This document shows, in pieces, positions 38,641 to 50,823 of a stretch of 64,000 nucleotides of DNA; the stretch's first letter is position 1; each line of letters begins with the position of its first letter. The translations under genes and the position numbers were made by a program. Below the pieces are notes generated by a model. The model had not been told where the DNA came from and ran no database searches. It saw only the letters and a list, made by a program, of their open reading frames with translations. The stretch is from Himantopus leucocephalus. Its lineage: Eukaryota > Chordata > Aves > Charadriiformes > Recurvirostridae. Where the stretch lies: the NCBI GenBank assembly GCA_003993805.1, contig RSEF01000005.1, positions 43,559,988 to 43,623,987 on the forward strand. Direction: 5' to 3'.

Positions 38641-41600
38641 CTCTTCTCCCCTGTCCCTGCTGTTCCAAGGTCACGAATCAGGGAATTAAGCTTCAGGAGC
38701 AGGCGGCTCTGCTTGTGAGGCCCCCTGAGCTGAAGCCTTGTTCTGCAATTAGTGCCGCCTCAGCAAGCAAGCTCAGAAAGTGAAACAAAAAGAAGCCCTT
38801 CCAAATTGCAGTCATTATCTCTGCAGACTTTCTTCCCAACCCTGTGAGTACCACGTAGCAATAGTATACTGAGAGATGCAGACAGAAGTAGACTCACTCA
38901 TCCTACGGTTGCTGCAGGGTTGCTCAGAAGTATCTATCTTGAAAGGCCAACCTGCAGCATTCAGGTGTCGGAATATCCTTAGTCCCGCACAGTGCAATGC
39001 AAATACTACCGTGTGGTGGCACATTGCTCTCATATTGGAGATTAATGTTCGCAGAATGTGGAAGTATCTTCAAAGTAGTCATCGCTACTATGAAAATTTA
39101 TTAATAAACTGGCTTTTTATTTTAAGTTGGTGGATTTGATAGCAAGGTGTGTAGAAGATCTACTGGAATGTCTTTGGGTTTTGCCTTATAGAGGTGGGTG
39201 GACTACATCTAAGCTATATATAAAAGTAACTATGAAAAGCAAGCCTATTGTCATTTGGCTTAAAATCACTGTACAGAGATCTACAAGAGAGGTGCATCAA
39301 TGTGCATGCAAAGTGAAAATGTTGAAAACCATTGTAATTAGATCACCGGTCTCCCAAAGTATGTGTTGTTGCTTCTTTCCAGTTGTAAAAGTCCCACGTA
39401 AACAAAGTATCTGCTGATGTGACTGAGAATGCTGTGTGTGGTGGTGGGGCTGTAGTAAGCATCTGTCATAGCTCCACAGGCATGCTGTGCCTCTGACCTT
39501 TTTACAGTCCTTTGGGGATTTTAACTCTTAGTACTCAGCTGGTGGACTTGACTAGTGTTTAAGGGAGAGCTGTGCAGCTCCACTGGTCTTTGATGAACTA
39601 TTTGTCTTCACAGCCACTGTTTGTTACTGGTGTTTTTCCAGCAAGACTAAAGACATGTAAGACCCCCACCAGAGACTGACTTCTTTTTGGTTCTGCTTAA
39701 CAACAAATAGTAGACAGAACACCCTTGTCAAAGCATGACAGATTACTAGCAATTTCAAAGGCAGCATTGGAAATTTTCTAGCTAAGAAGAAAAAAGCAAA
39801 GCATGCACATGCCTATTTTGCTGTGGTTAGTTGTCCTGCTTTTTCCAAACTGGAGCATTGCAACTATTTACTGCAGGGAGAAGCCCAAGGCTTTAGCTTT
39901 CCAAGTCCTCAACTTGCTTCTTCACTGCAATATGCAGTTCAGGTGTTACTATACATTCTGACTTCTCTGACTGCAGTTTGTTAGAAGTTAATAGTCACAT
40001 CATTTTCCTCCCTTCTATTTTCTAGTTAACTTTATTTCTGGAGAGTGGTAGACTTTAATCAGTCAAGTCTAATTTATTATGGGTAAATTACTAATACCTA
40101 TTTTGACTATCCTATTTCAGAGAAAAAAAAAAGTCTTCAATCACAGGAGGTTGCTGTTCAGAATTCATTGGTAAACTGAGGCATGCATATTCTTCAATGA
40201 GATACCGATGGCATTTGCTGCTTCTTGCAAAAAGAGCAAAAATGACGTTTTGGGCGTTGAGTGCTATGACTTATGTGATAAGGTGAATTTTACAAGCTTC
40301 CTGTTTTAGATGCTTCATTGAGATTTTCCATATCTTTTGGGTCTCCACAATGGCGTAGGACTGGTTGTTATAGCAAAGGTATTTCAGTCACTTCTGGGCT
40401 TGCATGAGAGATCCAGACAGTTGCTTTCCTTGTGATATCTGGGAATTTATTCTGTAGTTATTAAACAAATGCAGACTAAGACAGACTGGGGAAGTTAAAT
40501 GGATCACAAGTGCACTCCTGTTGGAAAAACATTATGTACTGTAGTTGTTGGCTTTATTATTATTTCATGGCTTTCCAGGTGTTCTAAAGTCTGGTAAATA
40601 TTTCAGTGCATTTGAAGCTTTTCCAAATTGATCATTCTATCTGTGATTGCAGACTGGGATCGGGAGGAGTGTTACAATGCAGGTTATAGTGCAGTAGGAT
40701 TGAAATGAGTGGCAGTAGCAGAAAGGGAATTGGTTACATCTTGCTCAAAACATTTGGCAGTTGTCACATTTAGATACAGGAACAGATGAGCCATTGATTT
40801 GATTGAGCAGGGAAGTTCTTGTTTCATTGTTCTGCTGCAAAGATTTTCATTCAGCTTATGGAATTTGATAGGTCTCTTAATTAAAGTGAGCTGCTTTTTT
40901 TTTTTTTAAAGGCAGATTTTGATTGTATTTGTATCTTAGTCTTTTTGTAAGTGGTGTTTAACAAGAGGATGTAAAAGTCTGGCTTCTCTGTATGTCTCTC
41001 GATCCAGTTGATGTACCATCTCTTCCAGCCTTCTTTCAAAAGGAGAATTGCAAGAAGCATAAAAAATTAAATCAATTAAATTGTGATTGTAATTCAGCAG
41101 AGGGATTCTAGTCATACACTTTTGGAGCAGAGAGGTATTCCTCAAGCCTCCTTAGCTAAATATCATATTGCCAATCATTGCAGCTGTGTCCTGTGCAGTT
41201 TGCTGTTTTCATGACTTTATAGGGTATAAGATGACCTCCACGAGTCAAGAGTAGGGAAATGAACCGTAAGAGTCTTGTGAACTGCCTCCTTTGTGTAGAA
41301 ATGCACCCAAGACCCTGTGTGAGCGACCTGAACTAGTTCATATGCCGTGGTTAGACCTAGCTAGAGCTCTGCATAGAAGATATGTCATTTAGCATAAGCA
41401 TGGGGTTCATCTGCGTGTCAGAAAGGCCTGCCCATTCTAATGACACTGTTTCCATAGCAGCTAATGCACTTCAGAAAAGCGGGAGACAGGAATCAAACTC
41501 ATGACTAACATGGCCGTCCCGAGCTCGTGATGATATAAGCTGTGGCACCCACATTGTCACGTATCTTGCAGTGTGTGGTATGTCTAGGCAAGTCACTGAA

Positions 41601-42799
41601 TAGTACACTAAGGTAATTAAACTCTCCTTTTCCTAAGAGACTGTTCTGATTAGTCATTGCTAACAGCTTTATCTTCATTGAATTCATGAGAAAGAGCTGG
41701 GTTTGCTAAACTAAGCCCCTGCACTCAGAGTCGATACTGCCTTAAAACTTATACTGGCGTAAGTCTGGGTCCCGGAGTTCTAATGATCTCTTGTTGGAAC
41801 TAGTCTTAATTTGTGGTCATGGGATTTAACTTAATAACCAGCCCCTATGTTGACCTATTGCATTAGTTACGTTGTGCGTACTCTAAATTTGGTGGCAAAC
41901 ATCCTGGTGGAGCACAGTATGGAGTCTACCATTTTGCTCCTGGCAGTATGCGTCAATACAAGGGAACGTATCTGAAGGGGTATGTTATCATTGCTGGTCT
42001 TTGTGGCACACAAACCTCCCCTTTGATGCTACAGAAGCTTCGTGTAACCTTTCATTTTAGCTCTTACTATTTGAATTTTACATGAATCTGTCTGAATGCT
42101 CAGTTCTCATCTGTTGACTGAGACTCAGTTTAGTAAAGGATGTATATGTATCTGTTTGCTGATATGCATTCAATTTTGGATTTCCAGCCTGAGGTTCAAC
42201 ATGGGGGGATGTGGACTTGGTATCTCCCCTTTTTTCTAAAATGAACATCTAAAAGACACCATATTAATTCAGCCCTGGAAATGCCCCCATTGACTCAGAA
42301 GGAAATCTGGCTGACTCTCTCAGATGTAAAGGCCTACATGAGAATGGGTAAGTCCTGGCCAGTGTGATTGCGATGTTAACTGTGCTGTCTCAGGTACCAA
42401 TAGTCAGACAGTTTGAATCTTGGCCAGTGTGCAATGATTACTCCAATGTGCTGGTGACTTGTTTGTTCTTGGCAGGTCTCGCTAGAAGCCATGTATCGCA
42501 ATCAGTAAAGGATAGGTAAGAGTGACAGAGTGGCTTATGAGGCTTTCGCTTAGACGGGTGCTACCAGTTCGTGGTTTTTTCTTTCTAGGTATTCATATAT
42601 TCTTGCATATACAAGGGCTGGCACTAGTCCCACTTAATTGTTTAGGAAAAACGGTTTTCAGTGCGTCCTCTCTGACTTTTTTCCACAGTCCTGTGGGGAT
42701 GTCTTTTCTATCTAACAGTCTACAGGATTTTCTTTTAAGTGCTTTAAAAAGCACACCTTCTGGGAGAGGGTACTGGCCTGACACCTAGAAGATCTGTTT
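38641..42799. other. Unique non-coding DNA
   Basis: No supported gene. Short T runs near 40890 and an A run near 40125 are the only simple repeats. Confidence 0.5.
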
Positions 42800-42955
42800 A
42801 TACTTTCAGTTCAGCTTCTGCTTGCTGTTTGATGCTGGCCTCCTCATTTCACATTCTCTTTGCTTTAATTCCATCTTTTGTCAAATGGAAAAACTACTTC
42901 TTCCCCTTCCTGGTGAAAGATGCTCTGTAAGTGTTATCATCATCACCCTCGGACC
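42800..42955 (+). repeat. Possible MIR-like SINE (sense)
   Basis: TTTTGTCAAATGGAAAAACT (for CATCTGTAAAATGGGGATAA) followed 45 bp later by AAGATGCTCTGTAAGTGTTA and TCATCATCAC resembles the 3' half of sense MIR. The match is weaker than the antisense copies listed. Confidence 0.4.
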
Positions 42956-45900
42956 AGTCTGAGGAGAACAGACAGTGTCCCAATATGTTCGGTACTCCCA
43001 CACCAGCTGTTGTGCTGACGTGTTACAGATGAGATTTTGAAAGAGAGGGGAGTGTCTAAGATTTTAACTTCAAGTCTTAGATTTTGTCTGCATTTTCTTC
43101 TTTCAGTAACTCATGGATACCCATTTCTTGGTTCTTGCTTCATCCATCCTGAAACAACCCAATTACACCAGTTGAACAGATACTAGAGATAAAACAGACT
43201 GCAGAATTTCCCGCAGGGCTTAAGAGCAGGTGGAAGAGCCATTTCTCACCTACCAGTGCCAGAAGCAGGAAGCTAGAAGTGAATCAAAGGACTCCTGAGA
43301 TGCAGCAGAGGAACAAAGCAGTCAGAGTGAACACTGACACGAGCCATTCAAGCCTGGAGGCCCAAATTTATATTCCCTTGTCTTCCTAGGAGATTATGTG
43401 GACACAGTGACCAGGACAGCTCTTTTCAATAAGATTAAAGATGAAAAAGGTCTAGAAAGTCTCAACTAGTTCATTCCTCCTGCAGCACAGGTTGTCCCCC
43501 TTCAGGATAACCCCAGTGGCTTTTATGTCTCTAGTTTCACCTCAGGCAGTGAGGCTGCCGGCATATCGACTCTTTAGGTTAGGGTAATATTCCCTCTCTA
43601 AACAAGAAAAGCAGTTTCTTGTTTTATGTTTTAGTACATTCCCTTAGGCTGAACAGTGACCAGCCACATTATTTTTCCTATGTCCAGGAAAGACTACGCC
43701 ACTCCTCCTGTTCGGCTACTTAAAGAGAAGTAGATGTCATTGTACTATCATGAATTCCCTGAAGCGGTCAGCACTTTTATGCTAAGGGACTCTACCTTGT
43801 TTTTTTTTTTTAAAATAAAGCTGTATTCAACTGAGGAAGAGCCTCAGGAAGGCTTTTGACTTACATTGGAGGTGAAATTGGCCCACTGAATGAAAAGTAG
43901 TACATTGCTTCTTCCTGTATTTGTCTGAGCTGATGTTTCACTGAATAATGTGACTCATTATTTATGTGGTATATTAGAAATAGATCATTGACTGCTACCT
44001 GTGCTTAAGTCACAAGAGGGGAGATTAACATGCTTTGCATCTTGAAATAATCTTTCTTCACCTCCTGACTGCACCACCTCTCTTATTTATGTGAAAACAG
44101 GGAGCTACACTGAAAGTTGTCAATTTATGCTACATACTGTAACAGAGGAGGCTGCTGCAGGCCTTCTCCACACCACACACGCAAAACTTTCTGATGAGGG
44201 AGCTGCCTGCTCCAAAAGCAAAGGAGCTGAAGTAAACTCACTGGCAGCTGAACACGTCATCTCTCCGGGGTGGTGTGCTCGTGTTAGCGAAGTTGCGGCT
44301 ATAAACCACAGACTCTCCCTGTACCAAATTTCCCTAAAGACTGGAAAGCGTCTGCGCTTGGAAAGCAAGCTTCAAAGCATCTCTAGTGAGCGGAAGATGT
44401 GGTAGTAAAGGAAAAAAGCCAAGCATGGTGTAAGGGGGAATGGAATGGGGGAGAGAGCGAGGCAAGAGAGAGAATACATAGAAAACTGTATTTGGGAGTA
44501 GGGGAGAAATTCTCTTGAGGGTACCGTCTGACTTTTACGGTCAAACACGTTTCCCAGGGCTGCAAGAATCAGTACCCCAGTGGGCAGCAGCGTGTCTGGG
44601 CTTGCTTATAATTGCCAGCAATCTGTCTTGCCCTTCCAGCTTCTTGTTTTCTCCTCTCCCTTTAATTTTCCCTGCTGGTCTTTAGCATGTTCTCTGGAGC
44701 TAATGCTGCAACAGGGCCTCTAATATGACTGAAGAGCTACTGGAACCAAACTCACTGGGAAATTATTTTTAATGAGCAAAAGCATTGCACTGAGCAGTGA
44801 ATTCCTTCTCTAACACAACAAAAAAAGATCCTTACAGTGGAAATCCTGCAGTGAAAACTCTTCAGATGAATAGCTTGTTAGAGGATAAAGCAGTTAGGTG
44901 AATAAAAGCCTGATTACGTACCTGGAGGTAGAATGTAATAAGAATCAGAACCAAGTAAATTAATAATTTGGCTGCCGCTTCTGACTATGGGCTGTGCCTG
45001 AGCAGTCTTATCCAATACCTGCTTCTGAAAAAGCAGAGGTATTACAAGAGACAGATTATTCAGAAGAGGATTTTGATCTGCATTTGACTGCCTGCTCATT
45101 TGTCTCTGAGCTGGGACTGTAAAGTGGGAAGGAGGCATTTCAAACTGTTGTCCATGCAGGGTGGTCAGTTTGGACAGGACACGTGATGTCTCCAGTTGCA
45201 CTGAGGCTCCCTGATGGTAATGTGACAGAACGACATGACATCTCTGCCCAGCCTGGCAGCGTGATGGCACTGCATTAGGTGGATGTGGTAGGGGAGTGGA
45301 GTGCTTGCACCCTTACTGTGAACATCGTGTTTCCTTTGGTCAGCTGGGGCTAGTGCTCAAAAATGCGCACCACACTGCGGAGCTCCCAGAGCTTCCTCCT
45401 GGCTCCAGCTTTGAGGAGCTGCTGCCTCTCCTGAGCTGCCTGCTCTAATCGCAGTCCCCAGGCAGCGTTTATTTAGCTTGGAGTAAGTGGTTAGTGTTAA
45501 CCTCACACAGACTTTAAGTGCTGCTTGTGCACTGCTTCCCATTTATTTATTTATTCCTTTTTGTCGTTGCAGTCTAGGCCCATTTCCCTTGGGCTTTTGT
45601 GCTACATTTCTTTTTATATTTTTTTAAATTTTTTGCTGTCAAGGTCTTTCCCTCCAAGCCAGCAGTCATGTAAAGAAATTCAGACATAAGTGTGAAAAGC
45701 TCACATACCCTATAAGATGGCTTATATGTTTTGTTTGGGATATGCCCACTGGATCATTATAGACCATTCCAGATCAGTGCTGCCAAGGAAAAGGAAAATC
45801 CTGGAATCTATTCCCAAACTGGAAAGTATGCTCTCTTTGACAGCACAGGGCTACCCTTCATCTAAATACATGCAAAAAGTCAAGTGCCAAATGAGACTAC

Positions 45901-48274
45901 CTCCCTTGTGCTCATTGATCGCTCAGCTTCCCATCGTCATCCTAGGTAATTCCCTGCTAGAGCTCCCAAAACTGGAATGGCACTGCCACCTCTTCTAAGT
46001 GACTGGTGAGCTGCTGTATGCAGCCTAGAGTGTTAGCAAAATTTCTGTATCCAAAATAGCTCGTGAATGGCTCTGTTTCTGATCGCGTTTAATTCCTCAC
46101 CTTTTCTTGTTGAATATAGCTGGACTTTGCATTTACAGTATAGCTTCTGTTTGGCTGCAGGGAGAATCTCATCTCTGTGCTAAAGACAAAGTAATAATTT
46201 TCCCCAATGCCTGGCACACACACAGCAGTCATCTTTTATGTTTTCCTCAATGGTAATTGCTACCTTCTCTCTCTCCTGTTTTTTTCAGACAAACAGTATT
46301 TGGAGATGAGCTCTGAGCCAAGCCTCTAAATGAAACGTGTCATTGCTTTCACCTGCAGTTTTGCACAAAGCCTCTGAAGTTTTAGATGTTGTGAATCTGT
46401 TCATCTACTTGTCACAGATCTCCCTACTGTGTTAGTTATCAGATAGTGTGACTGTGCCTGCATACGTTTTTTTTTTCTACTTTGTAACTAAAGATAGTGT
46501 TGCATTCACTTTGTTAAGATAATTTAATGTAAATCTATGACAACAGTGCTTTTTCTTTAAAACCTTCTGTCTGATGGTCTTGAATCACATTTATGTATGT
46601 TCATGAATTGACTCTAATAGCTCCCACTAGAGAAACACAAGAAATAAGATTATACAGGGAGTCAGTGTCAGAGTCCCTTCCAGCTGAACCCTATCTGTTG
46701 GCTTTGAGTTAAACTTTTATCAGGGAGGTCACTTGTGCTGTAATATATGATATTCAGTGTGTTAAAAACCTAACATCTGAATCAAATGTCTAGGATTTTA
46801 CATTTTAGTAAGCAAAGAGGATTTTTTGGGTGAGTGTGACTGCCATCTCATCCAGATAGGAAGAACTTTACAGTTTGTGTGTGTGATGCACTGTCTCTCT
46901 TCAATATACAAAATAGAGATGCGCCTGACGTGTTATGTCACCATCTAAGCACACAAGTGTCAGCAAGTGCAAATACGCATCCTTCTTTACCTTTCTGTTC
47001 CGTAAAAAACTTAAAAAAAAAAAAAATTATCCAGTCACACTTAGTCATTTTACTTCCTTGTTGCCTCAAATTTAATTTGGATCAAAATTTGCACTTTCAT
47101 TGCAAATGGTTTTGTTTGGTTCTTAAAGGAAGAACAGAAAACCTGCTTCCCTTGCGCCAAGCCTGCTACAGATAGCCAGGAAATAATATGTGCAAATGTG
47201 GTTGAGTGTGGTGTTACGAAAGTAAGTGCTGAGGTTTGATTGGGTAGTGTTTTATATTTTCTCCTTCATCCCATTTTGGGCTATTGTTTAAGTAGAGCTA
47301 ATGTAGCCAAAGCTTTCTGAACTCTGAGTGTAAATCTGCGGTATACTACTTAAAAAAACCCAAACAACTCTAGCATTTAAGAGTAATCACCTCAAATATT
47401 GCTGTAGCATGGTTGTTGTAAGCAGCAGTGGAAGTCTTTATTATAAAGTAAACTGCGTTTTCTGGGATTGTTGCAGATTTATAACGTAACAGTTGAATAA
47501 TTTGTCCCATTTCATGTTGGTCTTCCATCTGCTGGGACACTTCAGCAGAGCAACATCCAGGCACGGTATGATACTTTTGTATATTCAAGCAGGGTACTGA
47601 TCCAAATACATGTATTCCCTCTACATAGAAACTAATCCATGGAGACTCCCCTTCAGGCTATTATTCAGACTGAGATCCCCAAAGCCAGGCCTGGCACCCA
47701 TTACAGAGAGGCGCGGGAGCAGAGCAGCTGTGGTTGGGCTCCCTGGAAACAGCTGGATTTGGCCAGCACACTTACATAACCTCAGCCTTGCATCCTCTAA
47801 CAGCAGGCGTCTTCCAGAGCTGAAATAACGACAATAATTTTTCCTAGGGGCTTAAGCAGGTCACGAATTTCTTCCTGAAATGAGCAATAGGCAGTCTGAA
47901 GCGACAGACCCTGTCCCGGCATATTCTAGTAAGAACTGCTTCTGAGAGGAGAGGTTGCGGTGGAGCGGCCAGGTGCTGTGTGGGACTGACAGTGAACAAT
48001 GAAAAATATTTGCAAGGGCAAATACTGTTACTTTTTGCTCAGTGCTTGGGAAAAGGGGCTGTTGAGACAAGGAGAGCTGCTCAGCCCAGCAGCATTCCCC
48101 TCAGCTTCACTTTCTGTCTGCGAGCTTTGAGGATTTTATGGAAGAGCATCTGGGCAGTATCTGACGGGGAATTAGGCAGGGATACTTGCAGAGAAAGGAG
48201 CAAGAGGTGGACTTCCATAATTGAAACAGAAAGATAAGAAAATATATATGTAATGGAGGAGTGGTGGAAAGGGA
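42956..48274. other. Unique non-coding DNA
   Basis: No gene recognised. Homopolymer T near 43799-43812 and A near 47010-47024. Open frames at 44091-44405 and 44914-45270 have no domain. TTTA/ATTT-rich low complexity lies at 45540-45630. Confidence 0.5.
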
Positions 48275-48480
48275 GCCCTGAGAACAGGCTTAGGAGCCAG
48301 GGGCTCAAACTTGATTTCTCATGTCTTGTTCTGTTGGATAAGTCACATCACCCGTCTGCCTGATTTTTCTTATCTGTATAATGGGGGACATATTACAGAT
48401 CTCTGTTTAAGGGGAGGTCTGAGAATTAATGGATGCTGATAGAGTGCCTGGAAGATGAAAAATGCTGAGTATTACCACAG
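48275..48480 (+). repeat. Ancient MIR SINE (sense)
   Basis: Matches the sense MIR consensus over most of its length: TTAGGAGCCAGGGGCTCAAA, GTTGGATAAGTCACATCACC (for CTTGGGCAAGTCACTTAACC), TTATCTGTATAATGGGGGAC (for TCATCTGTAAAATGGGGATA), TCTGAGAATTAATGGATGCT and AGAGTGCCTGGAAGATGAAA. Confidence 0.7.
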
Positions 48481-48591
48481 CAAATAGTAACCCCTTTGAC
48501 TCATTTATGATCTTATTACTACCAAATGTCTCTCTGGCTTCCTGTCATTTCAACTAAGCTTCCTTCTGATCCTATTAAACACCAGGGGGAA

Positions 48592-48636
48592 GATCCTCAG
48601 CTAGTGTCAGTTGTCACAGCTCCGTTGACTTCAATT
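48592..48636. repeat. Fragment of an unnamed ancient interspersed repeat
   Basis: GATCCTCAGCTAGTGTCAGT followed by TGTCACAGCTCCGTTGACTTC. The same start, CCTCAGCTGGT, appears in the palindromic element at 49054. I recall this phrase as dispersed in reptile and bird genomes but cannot name the family. Confidence 0.35.
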
Positions 48637-48644
48637 ATTTCTCT

Positions 48645-48850
48645 TGCACGACATATTTCATCCAAAGCACTTCACGTGTTTGAGAGATACTGGCCAATTA
48701 AGTGCCACAACCTCTACAGGAGGTACAGAGTCATACCACAGTTAGAGAAACTTAGAAAAGAAAGGTTAATCAACTCACCCAAGGTCAGGAAGAAAGCGTA
48801 ACAGAGAGAAGAAAATGGACCAAGAGTCGTGCTGGCCTAATTCTGGCCTC
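48645..48850 (-). repeat. Ancient MIR-like SINE (antisense)
   Basis: Contains TCCAAAGCACTTCACGTGTT, CAGTTAGAGAAACTTAGAAA, GAAAGGTTAATCAACTCACC and CAAGGTCAGGAAGAAAGCGT, corresponding in order to the antisense MIR core (GAGGAAACTGAGGCACAGAGAGGTTAAGTGACTTGCCCAAGGTCAC). It faces the sense MIR 165 bp upstream. Confidence 0.65.
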
Positions 48851-49053
48851 TTGGCCAGCTTTTGCTCTGTGTGTTGGGGTGGATCTGAAGCCACTATTCC
48901 AAGCTCTGCCTTTTTCAGGTTCTTACTGGTATGAGACAGAGCAGGACTCACTTCCTTTTCATGCTGTCATATGGGTTTAGTTTTTATCATTCTCATTTTA
49001 TTTGAGGTATCATAGGAAGAGAATTATGGAGGCTACGCATATACAAGCTGATT

Positions 49054-49125
49054 CCTCAGCTGGTATAAATTAGAAGGACTTCCCAAAGGCAATGGGAATG
49101 TGATGACTTATACCTGAGGATCTGG
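49054..49125. repeat. Palindromic ancient repeat (MITE-like hairpin)
   Basis: The left end CCTCAGCTGGTATAA (49054-49068) and right end TTATACCTGAGG (49108-49119) are inverted repeats apart from three extra bases (CTG) on the left. About 40 bp lies between them, followed by ATCTGGTCC. The left end matches the fragment at 48592-48636. Confidence 0.4.
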
Positions 49126-49740
49126 TCCTTAGGGCTTATTTCTGACAGAGTATGGCTATAAGATGCCTAGGGATTTTCAGCCTCCAGTCACTTACTTATG
49201 CACAGGCTTTCCGAAGCTGCAGGAAGCTAAACTGCCTACTGGTGGTGATTGCTTTTCCAATATATTGCAAGCCAGGGCTTTATCATCATATGTGCAAATG
49301 ATTCTCAGTAAGCTAGTTTGTGTCCTCATGCCTGCTGAAAGTCCAAAATGGCTGCATCAAATGGTGATACTTAGAATTAGCCCCAAGTGGAAATACTTCG
49401 AATAACCACAGTAACTCTGCTGTTTCTGAGATGGGATTATTTTTTTTTTCCCCGATGTAGGGAGTGTTTGTGCAATTTCAGCATTTTATTCTGCAAATTT
49501 AGACCCTCTTTCAGGGAAGCTAGTGAATGCTGTGATAGTGGAGTCTAATTTATAAATAGCCAGCAGACGAGCATGAGGAGAGGCAATGAATAACTCACAG
49601 ATGGAAGAGTTAGAGATCAGTTGTGACATAATGGCAGAGCAGCAGTGCAGAGCTGAGGAGCAGCGCTCAGCCGGGTCAGCACTCAAAGAGAATCCACAAG
49701 TACAGTACTTAGTTATACATACAGTTTTAAGTCCAAAATC

Positions 49741-49862
49741 AACTTTTTTTANNNNNNTTTTTTTTAAAAAACAAAAACAACCACAAAAACCAACCAACCC
49801 CCCCCAACCAAACATAAAAAAACCCCAAACCAAAAACAACCAAAAAAATGAAAACAACCCTC
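49741..49862. repeat. Six-N gap in A/C-rich low-complexity DNA
   Basis: N at 49752-49757 lies inside an A/T homopolymer. To its right is about 100 bp made almost only of A and C (CAAAAACAACCACAAAAACC, then C7). The open frames across it (Lys/Gln/Asn/Pro-rich) are composition artefacts. Confidence 0.85.
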
Positions 49863-50557
49863 ACCCTGTGAAATTTGCAGCTTTGATGCAGTGCTCATAG
49901 TGCCCAGCTAGGAAATAATAGTATATTACTGGTTTTGTTTTTTATTTTTTTAAAGCTACAAACAAGTTGAAGAGGAAAGCCTATCAGAGCTATGAGAAAC
50001 TGAATGTATTTATAAGCTTGAGATCTTCATTTCCTGAAGCAGCTTTAAATCCTGATAGCGTACTGTCTTTGTACACTGAGTTAAGACCAGATTATACCAA
50101 AATATCAGCTATTTTTTATTTAGGTAAAGAATAACTGAATTTAAAATGCGCTGTGTTTTCATACTTGGGGGAAAAAAACAATCCTATCTCTGTAAAGCTC
50201 ATGAAGATATTTACGTTGAAGTAAATATATATAAATGTGTTTGTATACACCTTTAAGTAAATGCAGGTCAGTTCTGGGAGAAGCTAGGTCTAAGTAGCCA
50301 CATATGGGCTGTATGTGCGGTCTTCATGAGAACCTATATGAGGCATGTGCTCCCTCTTGGAAATTTCTGTCACGTGCTCTCCCATACCATCTTAGGCCTT
50401 AGCCTAGATTTTTCCACTGCCATGGGAACCAGAGGTCTTGATTGGGAGGAGAAGGGGAACTGCTGCTCTGCCAGGAACCCCACATAAGAGAAATCGGGAA
50501 GTTGTCCTATATGCTTGATAAGTCCAAACAGTGACTTGTAAAATGTTACCTGTGTGT

Positions 50558-50823
50558 TTGGAGGTGCTGTCTCCTCAAGAAGATAATGGTGTGCCATGGA
50601 ACGAACAAGTCCCTGTCCTCCAGAGAACAGGCATGGAGTAGCTTCAGGTGTTCCCCATTTACCCCCAGTGAGTGCGTAAAAGTGCCAGCNTTGGAGGTGC
50701 TGTCTCCTCAAGAAGATAATGGTGTGCCATGGAATGAACAAAGTCCCTGTTCTCCAGAGAATGGGCATGGGGTAGCTTCAGGTGTTCCCCGTTTACCCCC
50801 AGTGAGTGCGTAAAAGTGCCAGC
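50558..50823. other. Single-N junction flanked by a 132-bp duplication
   Basis: The N at 50690 separates 50558-50689 from 50691-50823. The copies differ by six substitutions, all transitions (three C/T and three A/G), and one single-base insertion. The copies abut the N exactly. Unmerged haplotype contigs are the simplest explanation, but about 4.5% divergence is high for alleles, so a real tandem duplication collapsed at the N remains possible. Confidence 0.8.

Noticed and set aside
49586..49900. Lys/Gln/Asn/Pro-rich frame across the six-N gap
   Set aside because: The composition follows directly from the A/C low-complexity run, not from a protein.
50370..50768. 132-codon minus-strand open frame with an internal peptide repeat
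   Set aside because: The repeat is produced by the duplicated flanks of the N at 50690, so the frame is an assembly artefact.
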